Shown here: in pieces, positions 52,392 to 61,242 of the stretch
How positions within the stretch are numbered: the stretch's first letter is position 1
Layout of the letters: each line of letters opens with the position of its first letter
Assembly: GCA_904418995.1 (NCBI GenBank)
Contig: CAJFQF010000005.1
Location: 1-64,000 of the forward strand
Direction of reading: 5' to 3'
Length of the DNA stretch: 64,000 nt
DNA from: Heritagella_A intestinalis
Lineage (GTDB): Bacteria; Bacillota; Clostridia; Oscillospirales; Acutalibacteraceae
Translations under genes and position numbers: made by a program
The notes under the pieces: model-generated
What the model saw: the letters and a program-made list of their open reading frames with translations, nothing else
Told to the model about the DNA's origin: nothing
The model's database searches: none

Positions 52392-53117
52392 ATGAAGACC
52401 GTCAGTAAAACAGATATTGGGCTTGTGAGAAGCTCCAACCAGGATGCCTGCGGCTGCGGCCTTTTGGCCGATGGCGCCTGGGCGGTAGTGTGTGATGGAA
52501 TGGGCGGGGCCAACGGCGGGAATGTGGCCAGTTCCATGGCACTCTCCTGCTTTGAAGAGCAAATCCGCCGGGAATATCAGCCGGGCGCTTCGGATGAAGA
52601 GGTGCGGCGCCTGCTGGTGACCACCGCGGACATGGCCAATGTGCGCATCTACCGAGCAGCCTTGCAGGACCCGGAGCTCTCCGGAATGGGGACCACCTTG
52701 GTAGCGATTCTTGTATCTGGTGGAAAAGCGCATATTGTCCACGCGGGGGACAGCCGGGCTTACAAGATTTCCCGTTCGGGTGTGAAGCAGCTGACGGTAG
52801 ATCATTCCATGGTGCAGGAAATGCTCAATCGAGGGGATATTACCCGGGAGGAAGCAGCTCACCATCCCCACAAAAATATCATTACCCGGGCCCTGGGGGT
52901 CTTGGATATGGTGGATGTGGATTATACCCAGCTGGATTTTGGCCCCGGAGAGACCCTGTTGGCCTGTTCCGACGGCCTGAGCAATTATGTTCATGCAGAG
53001 CAGATGTACCAGTGCGCTTCGGCCCATCAGGGCCAGGAGCTGGCAGACGCCCTGGTGCAGGCGGCTTTGGCGGGCGGCGGCAGCGATAATATCACTGTGG
53101 CCCTGATAGAGAATTGA
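52392..53117 (+). CDS. prpC: PP2C-type serine/threonine phosphatase PrpC
   Basis: A 241-residue metal-dependent phosphatase that reverses PrkC phosphorylation. Motifs are RSSNQDA, VVCDGMGGANGG, GMGTTLVAI, HAGDSRAY, LLACSDGLSN and GGSDNITVA. AAAGGA lies upstream of ATG 52392. The kinase gene follows after 24 nt. Confidence 0.95.
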   Translation: MKTVSKTDIGLVRSSNQDACGCGLLADGAWAVVCDGMGGANGGNVASSMALSCFEEQIRREYQPGASDEEVRRLLVTTADMANVRIYRAALQDPELSGMGTTLVAILVSGGKAHIVHAGDSRAYKISRSGVKQLTVDHSMVQEMLNRGDITREEAAHHPHKNIITRALGVLDMVDVDYTQLDFGPGETLLACSDGLSNYVHAEQMYQCASAHQGQELADALVQAALAGGGSDNITVALIEN

Positions 53118-53141
53118 CAGCAGAGATAGGAGTGTAATTTC

Positions 53142-55211
53142 ATGGATAAGTATACGGGAAAGCGCCTGGACGGCCGGTATGAGATTCATGAGCTGTTGGG
53201 AGTCGGCGGCATGGCGGTGGTCTACCGCGCTTATGACACCATTGATGACCGGATGGTTGCCATTAAAATTTTAAAGGATGAATTTGCTGGGAACAGCGAT
53301 TTCCTCCGCCGCTTCCGCAATGAATCCAAGGCCATCGCCGTGTTGTCCCATCCCAACATTGTCAAGGTCTATGATGTCAGCTTTGGCGACCGGATTCAGT
53401 ACATCGTGATGGAATATGTGGACGGCATTACCCTGAAGCAGTATTTGGATCAGCAGAAGGAAACGGTCCCCTGGAAAGAGGCCCTTCACTTTACGGTGCA
53501 GATTCTCCGGGCCCTCCAGCATGCCCACGAAAAGGGCATTGTCCACCGGGATATTAAGCCCCAAAATATCATGCTCCTCCAGGACGGCACCATCAAGGTG
53601 ATGGACTTCGGCATTGCCCGGTTCGCCCGCAGCGAGACCCGGACCATGACCGATAAGGCCATCGGCTCTGTCCACTACATCGCGCCGGAGCAGGCCAGGG
53701 GAGACGTTACCGATGAGCGGGCCGATATTTATTCGGTAGGCGTCATGCTTTATGAAATGCTTACCGGCCGCCTGCCCTTTGAGGCGGACAATGCCGTTTC
53801 CGTGGCCATTATGCAGCTGCAGGCCAACCCCACCCTGCCCCGGGACATTAACCCGGATATCCCCGAAGGGCTCCAGGAAATCACCATGAAGGCTATGCAG
53901 AAGGCGCCTTCCCAGCGGTATCAGTCCGCGGCGGAAATGCTCCAGGACATCGAGACGTTCCGGCGGAATCCTGCTGTCCGGTTTGACTACAAATATTTTG
54001 TGGATGACACCCCCACCAGATATGTCAATGCCATTGAAAATGTCAAAGGAAGCACCGGTCCCCTGTCCTATAATGACGATTATGAGTATGAAGAGGATTT
54101 GGGGAAAAAGAAGGGTTCCAAAAAGACCAAGATGATTTTGGCCGGTATCGGCACCGCGTTTTTGATTATGCTGGTCATTTTGGGCGTATTCTTTATTGTG
54201 AATCAGAACAACCAGTCCGCTGGGGAAGAGGATACCGTGGTGGTGCCCAACTTTATCGGCATGGTGTATCAGGATGAAATTTTGGACAATGAAAAATATG
54301 CGGATTTCACCTTCACTTTGCAGGAGGGCAACGACCCGGAACAGGATCCCGGCGTGGTGCTTCAGCAGAGCCCCAACGAGGGCATCGAGGTGAAAAAGGG
54401 CAGAGAGATCGTCCTGACCATCAATCAGGGGGATGAGCCGGTGAAAATCCCTGAGGTGGCCGGCATGACCGAAGATGATGCGGTGGAAGCCCTGCGGAAC
54501 ATGGATCTGATTCCCAAAGTGGTAACCGTGATGGATGAAGAAGTGGGCCAGGGCTATGTGATTGAAACGGACCCGGCAGAGGGCAGTGAAGTAGACGCCG
54601 GCAGCCAGGTGACGGTCTATGTCAGCGGCGGCCCGGAGGAGAATATCTCGGTTCCCGCTGTGATCGATAAATCTCTGGATGCGGCCCGCGCGGAGATCAT
54701 CGCCGCCGGCCTGACGGTGGGTGAGCTGATTCCCCAGGACGACAGCGATAAGCCTGCCAATACCGTCATTGAGACCAATCCGCTGCCCGGCGTCAAGGTG
54801 GCCAGCGGCACCAAGGTGGATATTATCTACAGCTCCGGCCAGCAGTCCGTCAAGACCGTGGAGGTGTTCCTGGCCCTGCCCGATGTCTCCAATGACATTG
54901 ATGTGAAGGTCTATGTGGACGGGAAGCTGGACAATGACCAGAGCGGCACTATCAACCCCAATGCTACCTCCAACCCGGGCCTCTACACCCTGACCTTTGA
55001 GGGCACCAGCGGTACCCAGACTCTCCAGGTAACTCTGGACGGCCAGAACTACGCTACCTTTACCCTGGACTTTGATTCCGGCAATGCCAGCCAGCAGGGA
55101 AGCTACGGGAATTACCAGCCGCCGCAGGATACCTCCTCAGAGGAGGAAAACGGGGGCGGCGGTGAGGCCGGCACCGGCAACGGCGGCGGCCAAGGCGTCA
55201 CCCGGGATTAA
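53142..55211 (+). CDS. prkC: Membrane serine/threonine kinase with three PASTA domains
   Basis: A 689-residue PrkC/Stk1 kinase. The kinase domain (about 10-275) has GVGGMAVVYRA, K42, HRDIKPQN with D137, and DFG. A transmembrane helix lies near 328-352. Outside are three PASTA repeats (about 365-430, 432-496, 498-565) that bind muropeptides, a beta-rich segment and a Gly/Glu-rich tail. In Bacillus PrkC senses peptidoglycan to wake spores and controls wall growth. Confidence 0.96.
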   Translation: MDKYTGKRLDGRYEIHELLGVGGMAVVYRAYDTIDDRMVAIKILKDEFAGNSDFLRRFRNESKAIAVLSHPNIVKVYDVSFGDRIQYIVMEYVDGITLKQYLDQQKETVPWKEALHFTVQILRALQHAHEKGIVHRDIKPQNIMLLQDGTIKVMDFGIARFARSETRTMTDKAIGSVHYIAPEQARGDVTDERADIYSVGVMLYEMLTGRLPFEADNAVSVAIMQLQANPTLPRDINPDIPEGLQEITMKAMQKAPSQRYQSAAEMLQDIETFRRNPAVRFDYKYFVDDTPTRYVNAIENVKGSTGPLSYNDDYEYEEDLGKKKGSKKTKMILAGIGTAFLIMLVILGVFFIVNQNNQSAGEEDTVVVPNFIGMVYQDEILDNEKYADFTFTLQEGNDPEQDPGVVLQQSPNEGIEVKKGREIVLTINQGDEPVKIPEVAGMTEDDAVEALRNMDLIPKVVTVMDEEVGQGYVIETDPAEGSEVDAGSQVTVYVSGGPEENISVPAVIDKSLDAARAEIIAAGLTVGELIPQDDSDKPANTVIETNPLPGVKVASGTKVDIIYSSGQQSVKTVEVFLALPDVSNDIDVKVYVDGKLDNDQSGTINPNATSNPGLYTLTFEGTSGTQTLQVTLDGQNYATFTLDFDSGNASQQGSYGNYQPPQDTSSEEENGGGGEAGTGNGGGQGVTRD

Positions 55212-55222
55212 GGCAGGTACCC

Positions 55223-56122
55223 ATGGAACAAAAAGGATTGCTTTTGAAATGTTTGGGCGGCTTCTATTATGTAGAGGCCGATGACGGGAAAACCTATGAA
55301 TGCCGGGCACGGGGTATCTTCCGCAAGCGGGGGATGTCCCCCTATGCCGGGGATCGGGTGACGATTTCCACCCAGGAGGACGGCACTGGCTCCATCGAGG
55401 CCATAGAGCCCCGGAAGAATTCCCTGATCCGGCCGCCGGTGGCCAATATGGATCAGCTGTTCATTGTGGTGGCCGTGCGGGAGCCCGCCCCAAGCACCCT
55501 GATTATCGACAAGACCATTGCCGCCGCTGAAAGCAAGGGGATCGAGCCGGTTTTGGTAATCTCTAAAACTGATTTGGAGGACGCCGGTTGGCTGTGCGAA
55601 ATCTATGAAAAGGCCGGGATCCCCTGCGTCCCCGTCTCTTCCGTCACTGGGGAAGGGGTGGAGCGGATTCGGGCCATGCTGCAGGGGAAGCTCTCGGCGT
55701 TTACCGGGAATTCCGGCGTGGGGAAATCCACCCTCCTGAACCGGGTGGACCCCCGCCTTTCCCTGGAAACCGGAGAAATCAGCCAAAAGCTGGGCCGTGG
55801 CCGGCACACCACCCGCCAGGTGGAGCTGCTTCCTTTGCCTGGAGGCGGCTATGTGGCGGATACCCCAGGGTTTTCCTCCATTGACCTGGAGCGCTATGAG
55901 TTGATCCGGAAGGAGGACCTGCCCCATTGTTTCCGGGAATTTGTCCCGTATCTGGGGGAATGCCGGTTCACCAGCTGTTCCCATACCTGTGAGAAGGGCT
56001 GCGCCGTATTGGAGGCCGTGGAAGAGGGAAAGATTGCCCCTTCCCGCCACGAAAGCTATGTGACCATGTATCAGGAAGTGAAGGATATTAAGGAATGGCA
56101 AATGAAAGAAAAATCTGTGTGA
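55223..56122 (+). CDS. rsgA: Ribosome-assembly GTPase RsgA
   Basis: A 299-residue circularly permuted GTPase for 30S maturation. An OB domain (about 5-70) precedes the permuted G motifs: G4 VISKTDLED, G1 GNSGVGKS (162-169) and G3 DTPGF. A zinc knuckle ends it (CRFTSCSHTCEKGC). It overlaps thiN by 28 nt; rpe, usual between them, is absent. Confidence 0.96.
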   Translation: MEQKGLLLKCLGGFYYVEADDGKTYECRARGIFRKRGMSPYAGDRVTISTQEDGTGSIEAIEPRKNSLIRPPVANMDQLFIVVAVREPAPSTLIIDKTIAAAESKGIEPVLVISKTDLEDAGWLCEIYEKAGIPCVPVSSVTGEGVERIRAMLQGKLSAFTGNSGVGKSTLLNRVDPRLSLETGEISQKLGRGRHTTRQVELLPLPGGGYVADTPGFSSIDLERYELIRKEDLPHCFREFVPYLGECRFTSCSHTCEKGCAVLEAVEEGKIAPSRHESYVTMYQEVKDIKEWQMKEKSV

Positions 56123-56745
56123 TTCTTGGTTCCGCACCGGTGGAGGGGGATTGTATCCCCGAGGATCTCTGTGCAAAGGACGCTTATCTCATTTGCGCTG
56201 ACGGCGGCGTGGATACAGCGGCCCGGCTGGGCCTGCATCCGGACCTGATCGTGGGGGATTTCGACTCCCTGGAAGGAGAACTGCCCCAGGACGTCGAGAC
56301 CATCCACCTGCCTGTGGAAAAGGACGAAACCGACCTGCTTTATGGAGTGAAGGAGGGGTTTCGCCGGGGCTACAACCAGTTTGTACTGCTGGGGGCCTTG
56401 GGCGGGCCGCGGTTTGACCACTCCATTGCCTCTCTGTGCGTGCTCTCTTATATTGCGGACAGAGGTGGCCGGGGCGTGCTGGCAGATGGCAGGACGCGGG
56501 TGTTTGTGCTGAGCAGCGGCCGCCTGGTGTTTACGGATTTAAAGGGCTCCACCCTGTCGGTTTTTCCCTTTGGAGGCGATACCTGCCGTGTGACCTATAA
56601 GGGGCTGCAGTATCCCCTGCTGGACTATACGCTGCAGCTCAATGATGCCCTGGGGGTCAGCAATTCTATTGTGGAGGACCGGGCAGAGGTCCTTCTCCAT
56701 CAAGGGCGGGCTTTGGTAATCCTGTTGGAAGCGGAAACTCCGTAA
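56095..56745 (+). CDS. thiN: Thiamine pyrophosphokinase
   Basis: A 216-residue enzyme making thiamine diphosphate from thiamine and ATP. It shows ICADGGVDTAARLGLHPDLIVGDFDSL, the catalytic KDETDLLYGVKEG and LGALGGPRFDHSIASL, and the thiamine-binding C-terminal half (DALGVSNSIVEDRAEV). It ends the def-to-thiN run before a terminator. Confidence 0.94.
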   Translation: MANERKICVILGSAPVEGDCIPEDLCAKDAYLICADGGVDTAARLGLHPDLIVGDFDSLEGELPQDVETIHLPVEKDETDLLYGVKEGFRRGYNQFVLLGALGGPRFDHSIASLCVLSYIADRGGRGVLADGRTRVFVLSSGRLVFTDLKGSTLSVFPFGGDTCRVTYKGLQYPLLDYTLQLNDALGVSNSIVEDRAEVLLHQGRALVILLEAETP

Positions 56746-56768
56746 CCCATGCAATTTCATCGTACCCG

Positions 56769-56817
56769 AAGCGGGAATCTCAGAGGACAAGCCAGTCCTC
56801 TGGGGCCCGCTTTTTTT
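56769..56817 (+). terminator. Terminator after thiN
   Basis: AAGCGGG...CCCGCTT outer stem with inner CAGAGGAC/GTCCTCTG, followed by TTTTTTT. Confidence 0.9.
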
Positions 56818-56826
56818 GCGTCCAAT

Positions 56827-56855
56827 TCATATTCCCTCTGAGGCCCTCATACACA
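56827..56855 (+). promoter_or_regulatory. Sigma-E type (mother-cell) promoter of sipL
   Basis: TCATATT (56827-56833), 14 nt, CATACACA (56848-56855). It agrees with the Bacillus consensus KMATATT-N14-CATACAMT at all but the last base. The sipL start codon is 33 nt downstream. Confidence 0.75.
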
Positions 56856-56887
56856 TAGGGTAGAATACCAGAGAAGGAGAGCATGAT

Positions 56888-58429
56888 ATGGAGTATACAT
56901 TCAAACGGGCGGAGTATACGGACAGTGCCGTACTCTTCGATGGCTGCCAGGAACAGCCGCTGGATCTGGATGTGAGCCTTCCGGACTACTGCCCCGACAT
57001 ACAGCGAATTCTCAAATGCCAGGTTCTTCCCTGCATTTCCGGACATTCCCTCAATGGCGACCGATTGGAGACGGAAGGCGTAGTCCGGGTACGGGTCCTC
57101 TATTTGGATTCCCGGGAAGATACGGTGCGGTGCTGCGAGATGGAGAGCGGGTTCTCCTCAGTGATTCCCCTGCGGGAAACGCCGGAGGCCGGGGCCGCCC
57201 AGGTGACCACCCGGCTGGAATATGTTAACTGCCGGGCGGCCAGCCCCCGGCGGCTGGATATTCACGGCGCCTTTTCCATCTGCGCCCAGGTGCTGGAATC
57301 CCGCCGTCAGCCGGTGTGTACCCATTCGGAAGAGGAAGGGCTGGAACAGCGGTGTGAAACCCTTTCCGCCAGCGCTTTAGCGGGTTTGGGAGAGCAGCAG
57401 TTTACCCTGACGGAAACCCTGGAAATCAACAGCAGCAAGCCCCCGGCAGAAGCCATCCTGCGCAGCCGCTGCTATTGCGTGGTGCAGGATTTCCGGCCGG
57501 TATCCGGCAAGATTCTGGCAAAGGGAACGGTACGCCTGGAGGTGCTCTACACCTCGTCTTTGGACGGCAGCTCTTTGGAGCGGATGGACTTTGAGATTCC
57601 TTTCAGCCAGATGATCGATTGCCTGGGAGCCTCGGAGGAATGCCGGTGCAGCCTGCGCATGGAGGTGACCAATCACAGCATTCAAATCCGCAGCGACGCC
57701 AATGGGGAGCCCATGCGCTTGGAAACGGAAGTCCGCATGAGTGCCTTTGCCCGGGCCTGCCGGGACCAGGAGCTCACCTTCGTCACCGACGCCTATTCCA
57801 CCCAGTATGAGACGGAGCTGGACTATACCCAAATCCAGGTCAGCGGCCTGGACGATGTAGTGCAGGAGACAGCCATTGAAAAGGCTGCCATGGAACCGTC
57901 AGGGGAGCTGGGCCGGGTCATTGACGTCTGGAATGAGGTCAGCAATGTTTCCGGGGAAATCCAGAACGGGCAGATCACTTTTTCGGGAAAGATGAACCTT
58001 TGCCTCCTGGCCGCCGATAGCCAGGGCGTGCCCTTCTATCAGGAAAAGCTGGCGGATTTCTCCTTGAGCCGTGCCTGGAATGGGCCGGAAGAGGACCGGC
58101 GGGTTTCCTGTTGGGCTCAGGTTGGGCCGGTGGGGTACCGCATTACCGGTGGTACCGGCTTGGAGCTTTCAGCGGAAATTTTCTTGGGAGGCACTGTCAC
58201 CCACACGGCCAGCCGCCGGGCGATTTCCGGGATGCATGGGGACGAAAGCCGGTGCAAAGAGGAAAACCGGGCGGTCCTCTCCCTGTATTACGCCTGTGAG
58301 CGGGAATCTTTGTGGGAGATTGCCCGGAGCCACGGCGTTTCGGTGCGCTCGCTGTGCGAGGAAAACGGCCTGGCCGGGCCGGAAGAATCCCTGACGGAAG
58401 GGCAGATGCTCCTGTTGGCCGCGCCCTGA
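56888..58429 (+). CDS. sipL: SipL-like spore coat assembly protein (DUF3794 + LysM)
   Basis: A 513-residue protein with DUF3794 repeats (LDLDVSLPDYCPDIQRILKC at about 22-41, later repeats near 160-260 and 300-400) and a C-terminal LysM-like domain (ESLWEIARSHGVSVRSLCEENGL, about 472-510). In C. difficile SipL binds SpoIVA through its LysM region and is essential for coat attachment. Here spoIVA follows directly, and a sigma-E promoter precedes. AAGGAGA 7 nt upstream sets ATG 56888. Confidence 0.9.
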   Translation: MEYTFKRAEYTDSAVLFDGCQEQPLDLDVSLPDYCPDIQRILKCQVLPCISGHSLNGDRLETEGVVRVRVLYLDSREDTVRCCEMESGFSSVIPLRETPEAGAAQVTTRLEYVNCRAASPRRLDIHGAFSICAQVLESRRQPVCTHSEEEGLEQRCETLSASALAGLGEQQFTLTETLEINSSKPPAEAILRSRCYCVVQDFRPVSGKILAKGTVRLEVLYTSSLDGSSLERMDFEIPFSQMIDCLGASEECRCSLRMEVTNHSIQIRSDANGEPMRLETEVRMSAFARACRDQELTFVTDAYSTQYETELDYTQIQVSGLDDVVQETAIEKAAMEPSGELGRVIDVWNEVSNVSGEIQNGQITFSGKMNLCLLAADSQGVPFYQEKLADFSLSRAWNGPEEDRRVSCWAQVGPVGYRITGGTGLELSAEIFLGGTVTHTASRRAISGMHGDESRCKEENRAVLSLYYACERESLWEIARSHGVSVRSLCEENGLAGPEESLTEGQMLLLAAP

Positions 58430-58502
58430 GGGCGGCGATACACTCTCCATTATTTGCGGGTTTCCGCCGGCAGCGGCGGCCGCGGAAAGGCATGGTTGGA
58501 AA

Positions 58503-59981
58503 ATGGAAGAAAGAAACATCTATCGCGACATCTCTCAGCGCACCAGCGGCGATATTTACATTGGGGTAGTGGGCCCGGTGCGCACTGGCAAGTCCACTTT
58601 TATCAAGAAATTCATGGATACTGTGGTCATTCCCCATATGGATTCCGACTACCTCCGGGACCGGGCGGTGGATGAAATGCCCCAGTCCGCTTCCGGCCGG
58701 ACCATTATGACCACTGAGCCCAAGTTTATCCCGGAGAAGGCCGTCACCGTGCGCATTGACGAGTCGGCTTCCTTTGATGTGCGCCTGATTGACTGCGTGG
58801 GGTATATCGTCCCCAGCGCCTTGGGGTATATTGAAGGGGATCAGCCCCGGATGGTGATGACACCCTGGTATGAGGAGCCCATTCCCTTTAACATGGCGGC
58901 GGAGATCGGCACCAAAAAGGTCATCACAGAGCACTCCACCATTGGGCTGGTAATCACCACGGATGGCAGCATCAGCGAGATTCCCCGGGAGGAGTATGAG
59001 GAGGCAGAGGAGCGGGTTATTCGGGAACTTCAGGAGATTCGCAAGCCCTTTGTGGTGCTTCTCAACTGCGTAGACCCCCGCTCCCCGGAAGCGGCGGAGC
59101 TGGCTGGCCGGCTTTCGGAAAAATACTGCGTGCCGGTGCTGCCGGTCAACTGCCTGGAAATGGACGAAGAAGCCGTTCGGGGCATCCTGGCCAAAATCCT
59201 CTATGAATTCCCGGTGCGGGAAATCCAGCTGGAAATGCCCCGGTGGATTTCCTCTCTGGAAAAGGGCCATTGGCTCCGGGAAGCCGTTTTCACCGCCCTC
59301 CGGGAGGCTGGGGGAAAGATCACCAAAATGCGGGAGGTCTCCGGGATGCTGCGGGAAATCTGCCGCTGTGAGCACATTGAGCGGGCGGAAATCATTTCGA
59401 TTTCTCTGGGCAGCGGTCGGGCCAGCATCGCCTTGACCATGTCCTCCACCCTGTTCTACCGGATTCTCGGGGAAAAGACCGGGATGGAAATCCACGACGA
59501 AGGAGCCCTGTTCCGTTCCCTGCAGGAGCTTTCCGCTGTGAAGAAAGAATATGAAAAAATTCGGCAGGCCTACGAGGACGTCCAGGAAACCGGCTACGGC
59601 ATTGTCATGCCCGATATTGACGAGCTGACCCTGGAAGAACCGGAGATTATCCGCCAGGGCAGTAAGTATGGTATCCGCCTGAAAGCCGCCGCCCCCTCCA
59701 TTCACATGATGCGCACCCGCATCTGCACAGAGCTGACGCCCATTGTGGGTTCGGAACAGCAGTCTGAGGAACTGGTCATGTACCTGCTCCGGGAGTTTGA
59801 GGAGAGTCCCAACAAGATTTGGGAGTCCAATATTTTTGGGAAGTCCCTCCACGATTTGGTCAACGAAGGGCTTCACAACAAGCTCACCCGGATGCCGGAG
59901 GATGCTCGGGCGAAACTCCGGGAAACCATTGAGCGCATTATCAACGACGGGTGTAACGGCCTGATCTGCATTATTTTGTAA
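58503..59981 (+). CDS. spoIVA: Stage IV sporulation protein A (coat basement ATPase)
   Basis: A 492-residue ATPase that polymerises around the forespore as the foundation of the coat. The N-terminal TRAFAC-type domain has Walker A GPVRTGKS (24-31), TIMTTEPKFIPEKAV and DCVGYIVPSALGY. A middle and a C-terminal domain end in NGLICIIL, the region that contacts SpoVM in Bacillus. It lies 73 nt after sipL, with which it should be transcribed. A SpoVM ORF lies 1.1 kb downstream on the other strand. Confidence 0.97.
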   Translation: MEERNIYRDISQRTSGDIYIGVVGPVRTGKSTFIKKFMDTVVIPHMDSDYLRDRAVDEMPQSASGRTIMTTEPKFIPEKAVTVRIDESASFDVRLIDCVGYIVPSALGYIEGDQPRMVMTPWYEEPIPFNMAAEIGTKKVITEHSTIGLVITTDGSISEIPREEYEEAEERVIRELQEIRKPFVVLLNCVDPRSPEAAELAGRLSEKYCVPVLPVNCLEMDEEAVRGILAKILYEFPVREIQLEMPRWISSLEKGHWLREAVFTALREAGGKITKMREVSGMLREICRCEHIERAEIISISLGSGRASIALTMSSTLFYRILGEKTGMEIHDEGALFRSLQELSAVKKEYEKIRQAYEDVQETGYGIVMPDIDELTLEEPEIIRQGSKYGIRLKAAAPSIHMMRTRICTELTPIVGSEQQSEELVMYLLREFEESPNKIWESNIFGKSLHDLVNEGLHNKLTRMPEDARAKLRETIERIINDGCNGLICIIL

Positions 59982-59997
59982 TACGGAGGGAATGCCC

Positions 59998-60312
59998 TTG
60001 AACTGGGATGAGCAAAGATTTTTGGAAAAGCAAGCCCAGGTCCAGGCCCGGAAAGAATCCCCTGAAAATGTCCAGCAGAAAAAGGAAACCGGGCAAAGGG
60101 CAGCCCGGCGGGTGACTTTTATTCAGATTGCCGCCTGCCTGTTGGTGGCCCTGGCTGCGGGAGGCCTGCGGCTGGTTGGCGGGCCGGTTTATGAGACGGT
60201 TCGGGATTGGTACCAGGAGACCGTCCACCAATCTCTCATTGCCGGGGAGTCCTGGGAAGAAGCGGTGGAGAGCGTGGGGGCACAGCTGATCTCCCGGCTG
60301 AACGGGGGATGA
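59998..60312 (+). CDS. Small one-helix membrane protein upstream of SpoIVFB-like protease
   Basis: A 104-residue protein with a charged Gln/Lys-rich N-terminal part (1-38), one hydrophobic helix (about 40-60) and a short outer tail (YETVRDWYQETVHQSLIAGESWEEAVESVGAQL). TTG 59998 is favoured because GGAGG is 8 nt upstream; ATG 59992 is too near. It overlaps the M50 protease gene by 4 nt. Position and topology recall SpoIVFA, but the LysM/M23 part is absent; this is inference. Confidence 0.7.
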   Translation: MNWDEQRFLEKQAQVQARKESPENVQQKKETGQRAARRVTFIQIAACLLVALAAGGLRLVGGPVYETVRDWYQETVHQSLIAGESWEEAVESVGAQLISRLNGG

Positions 60313-60923
60313 TCGGCCTGCGTATCGGCGGCTGCCGGCTGGAATTCCATTTTGGGTTCGCCGCAGCCGCCGCTTTTCTGCTCTTGGCGGACCGCAGCGG
60401 GATTGGAATCGCCGGAGCAGCGGCGGCTATTCTTCACGAACTGGGCCATCTTGTTTGCATGAAGTGGCTGGGAGTACCCGCCGTGCGCATTAAGTGCGGC
60501 ATTTTCGGCCTGGAAATCCTGGAGGAAAAGCGAGCCTGTAAGGGGTACCTGGCAGATGTATGCATTGCCCTAGCCGGGCCGTGTGCCAATGCGGCGGCAT
60601 TTTTTCTGCTGCTACCCATACAATGGCTGTTTCCTTCAGAATTGGTAAGCCGGCTGTTGGGAGTCAACGCGGTGCTGGCGGCCTTCCATCTGCTGCCGGT
60701 GGAGCCCCTGGACGGCGGGCAGGCTTTGTATGCCGCTTTGTGCCGCCGGCTGCCGGTTTCCACAGCGGAGAGGCTGACTTCGGCGATCTCCTTCCTGACT
60801 CTGCTGCCTCTGGGGATTTTGGGATTCCTGGTACTCCTGCGTTCCCATTATAATTTTACCCTGCTGCTGGTCAGCGGTTATCTGATGCTGATGATGCTGC
60901 TAAAGCGGGGCCGGTATTATTGA
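60309..60923 (+). CDS. SpoIVFB-like M50 membrane metalloprotease
   Basis: A 204-residue polytopic protease with ILHELGHLVCMKWLG as zinc site and HLLPVEPLDGGQ as the second motif. In Bacillus SpoIVFB cleaves pro-sigma-K in the mother cell. It lacks the C-terminal CBS domain of the Bacillus enzyme. ATGA overlap couples it to the small membrane protein. Its place after spoIVA supports a sporulation role, though clostridial pro-sigma-K processing varies. Confidence 0.82.
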   Translation: MIGLRIGGCRLEFHFGFAAAAAFLLLADRSGIGIAGAAAAILHELGHLVCMKWLGVPAVRIKCGIFGLEILEEKRACKGYLADVCIALAGPCANAAAFFLLLPIQWLFPSELVSRLLGVNAVLAAFHLLPVEPLDGGQALYAALCRRLPVSTAERLTSAISFLTLLPLGILGFLVLLRSHYNFTLLLVSGYLMLMMLLKRGRYY

Positions 60924-60937
60924 AGGGAAAATTACCT

Positions 60938-60976
60938 GAAAAAATCGTCCCCTGGTTTGGCAGAGGACGATTTTTT
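60938..60976. terminator. Bidirectional terminator
   Basis: AAAAAATCGTCC...GGACGATTTTTT with a 14-nt loop. It ends the sipL operon on the plus strand and the spoVM unit on the minus strand. Confidence 0.9.
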
Positions 60977-61113
60977 ATGTTGCCGGCACCCAGTGCCGCC
61001 GGAAGTTTGCCGGCCTGGCTCCGCTTGCGATGTTTGCGGCGGAGTACCCGATGAAAGGGTCTCTGTTTGGGAGAAAACAGGCTGAGCTGACTGCGCTTTC
61101 CCGACATCAAGGT

Positions 61114-61203
61114 TCAGCCTTGATTGGGCTGTCTCCGGATGCCGAACATACGGCGCAGGCAGAATCCCAAGAAACCGGAACCCTTCATGACAACAATTTT
61201 CAT
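61114..61203 (-). CDS. spoVM: Stage V sporulation protein M (SpoVM), 29 residues
   Basis: A 29-codon ORF reads MKIVVMKGSGFLGFCLRRMF then GIRRQPNQG. Against Bacillus SpoVM (26 residues) it keeps M1, K2, K7, F11, L12, G13, R17, M19, G21 and R24, and forms the same amphipathic basic helix. AAAGGA lies 9 nt before the ATG. SpoVM senses the convex forespore membrane and anchors SpoIVA; spoIVA is 1.1 kb away. The key proline at position 9 of Bacillus is serine here. It follows a 58-residue protein gene by 39 nt, and a terminator lies downstream. Confidence 0.85.
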   Translation of the reverse strand: MKIVVMKGSGFLGFCLRRMFGIRRQPNQG

Positions 61204-61242
61204 GGCGATCCATCCTTTCCAAAAGCCGGCGCAGCCGGCGGG

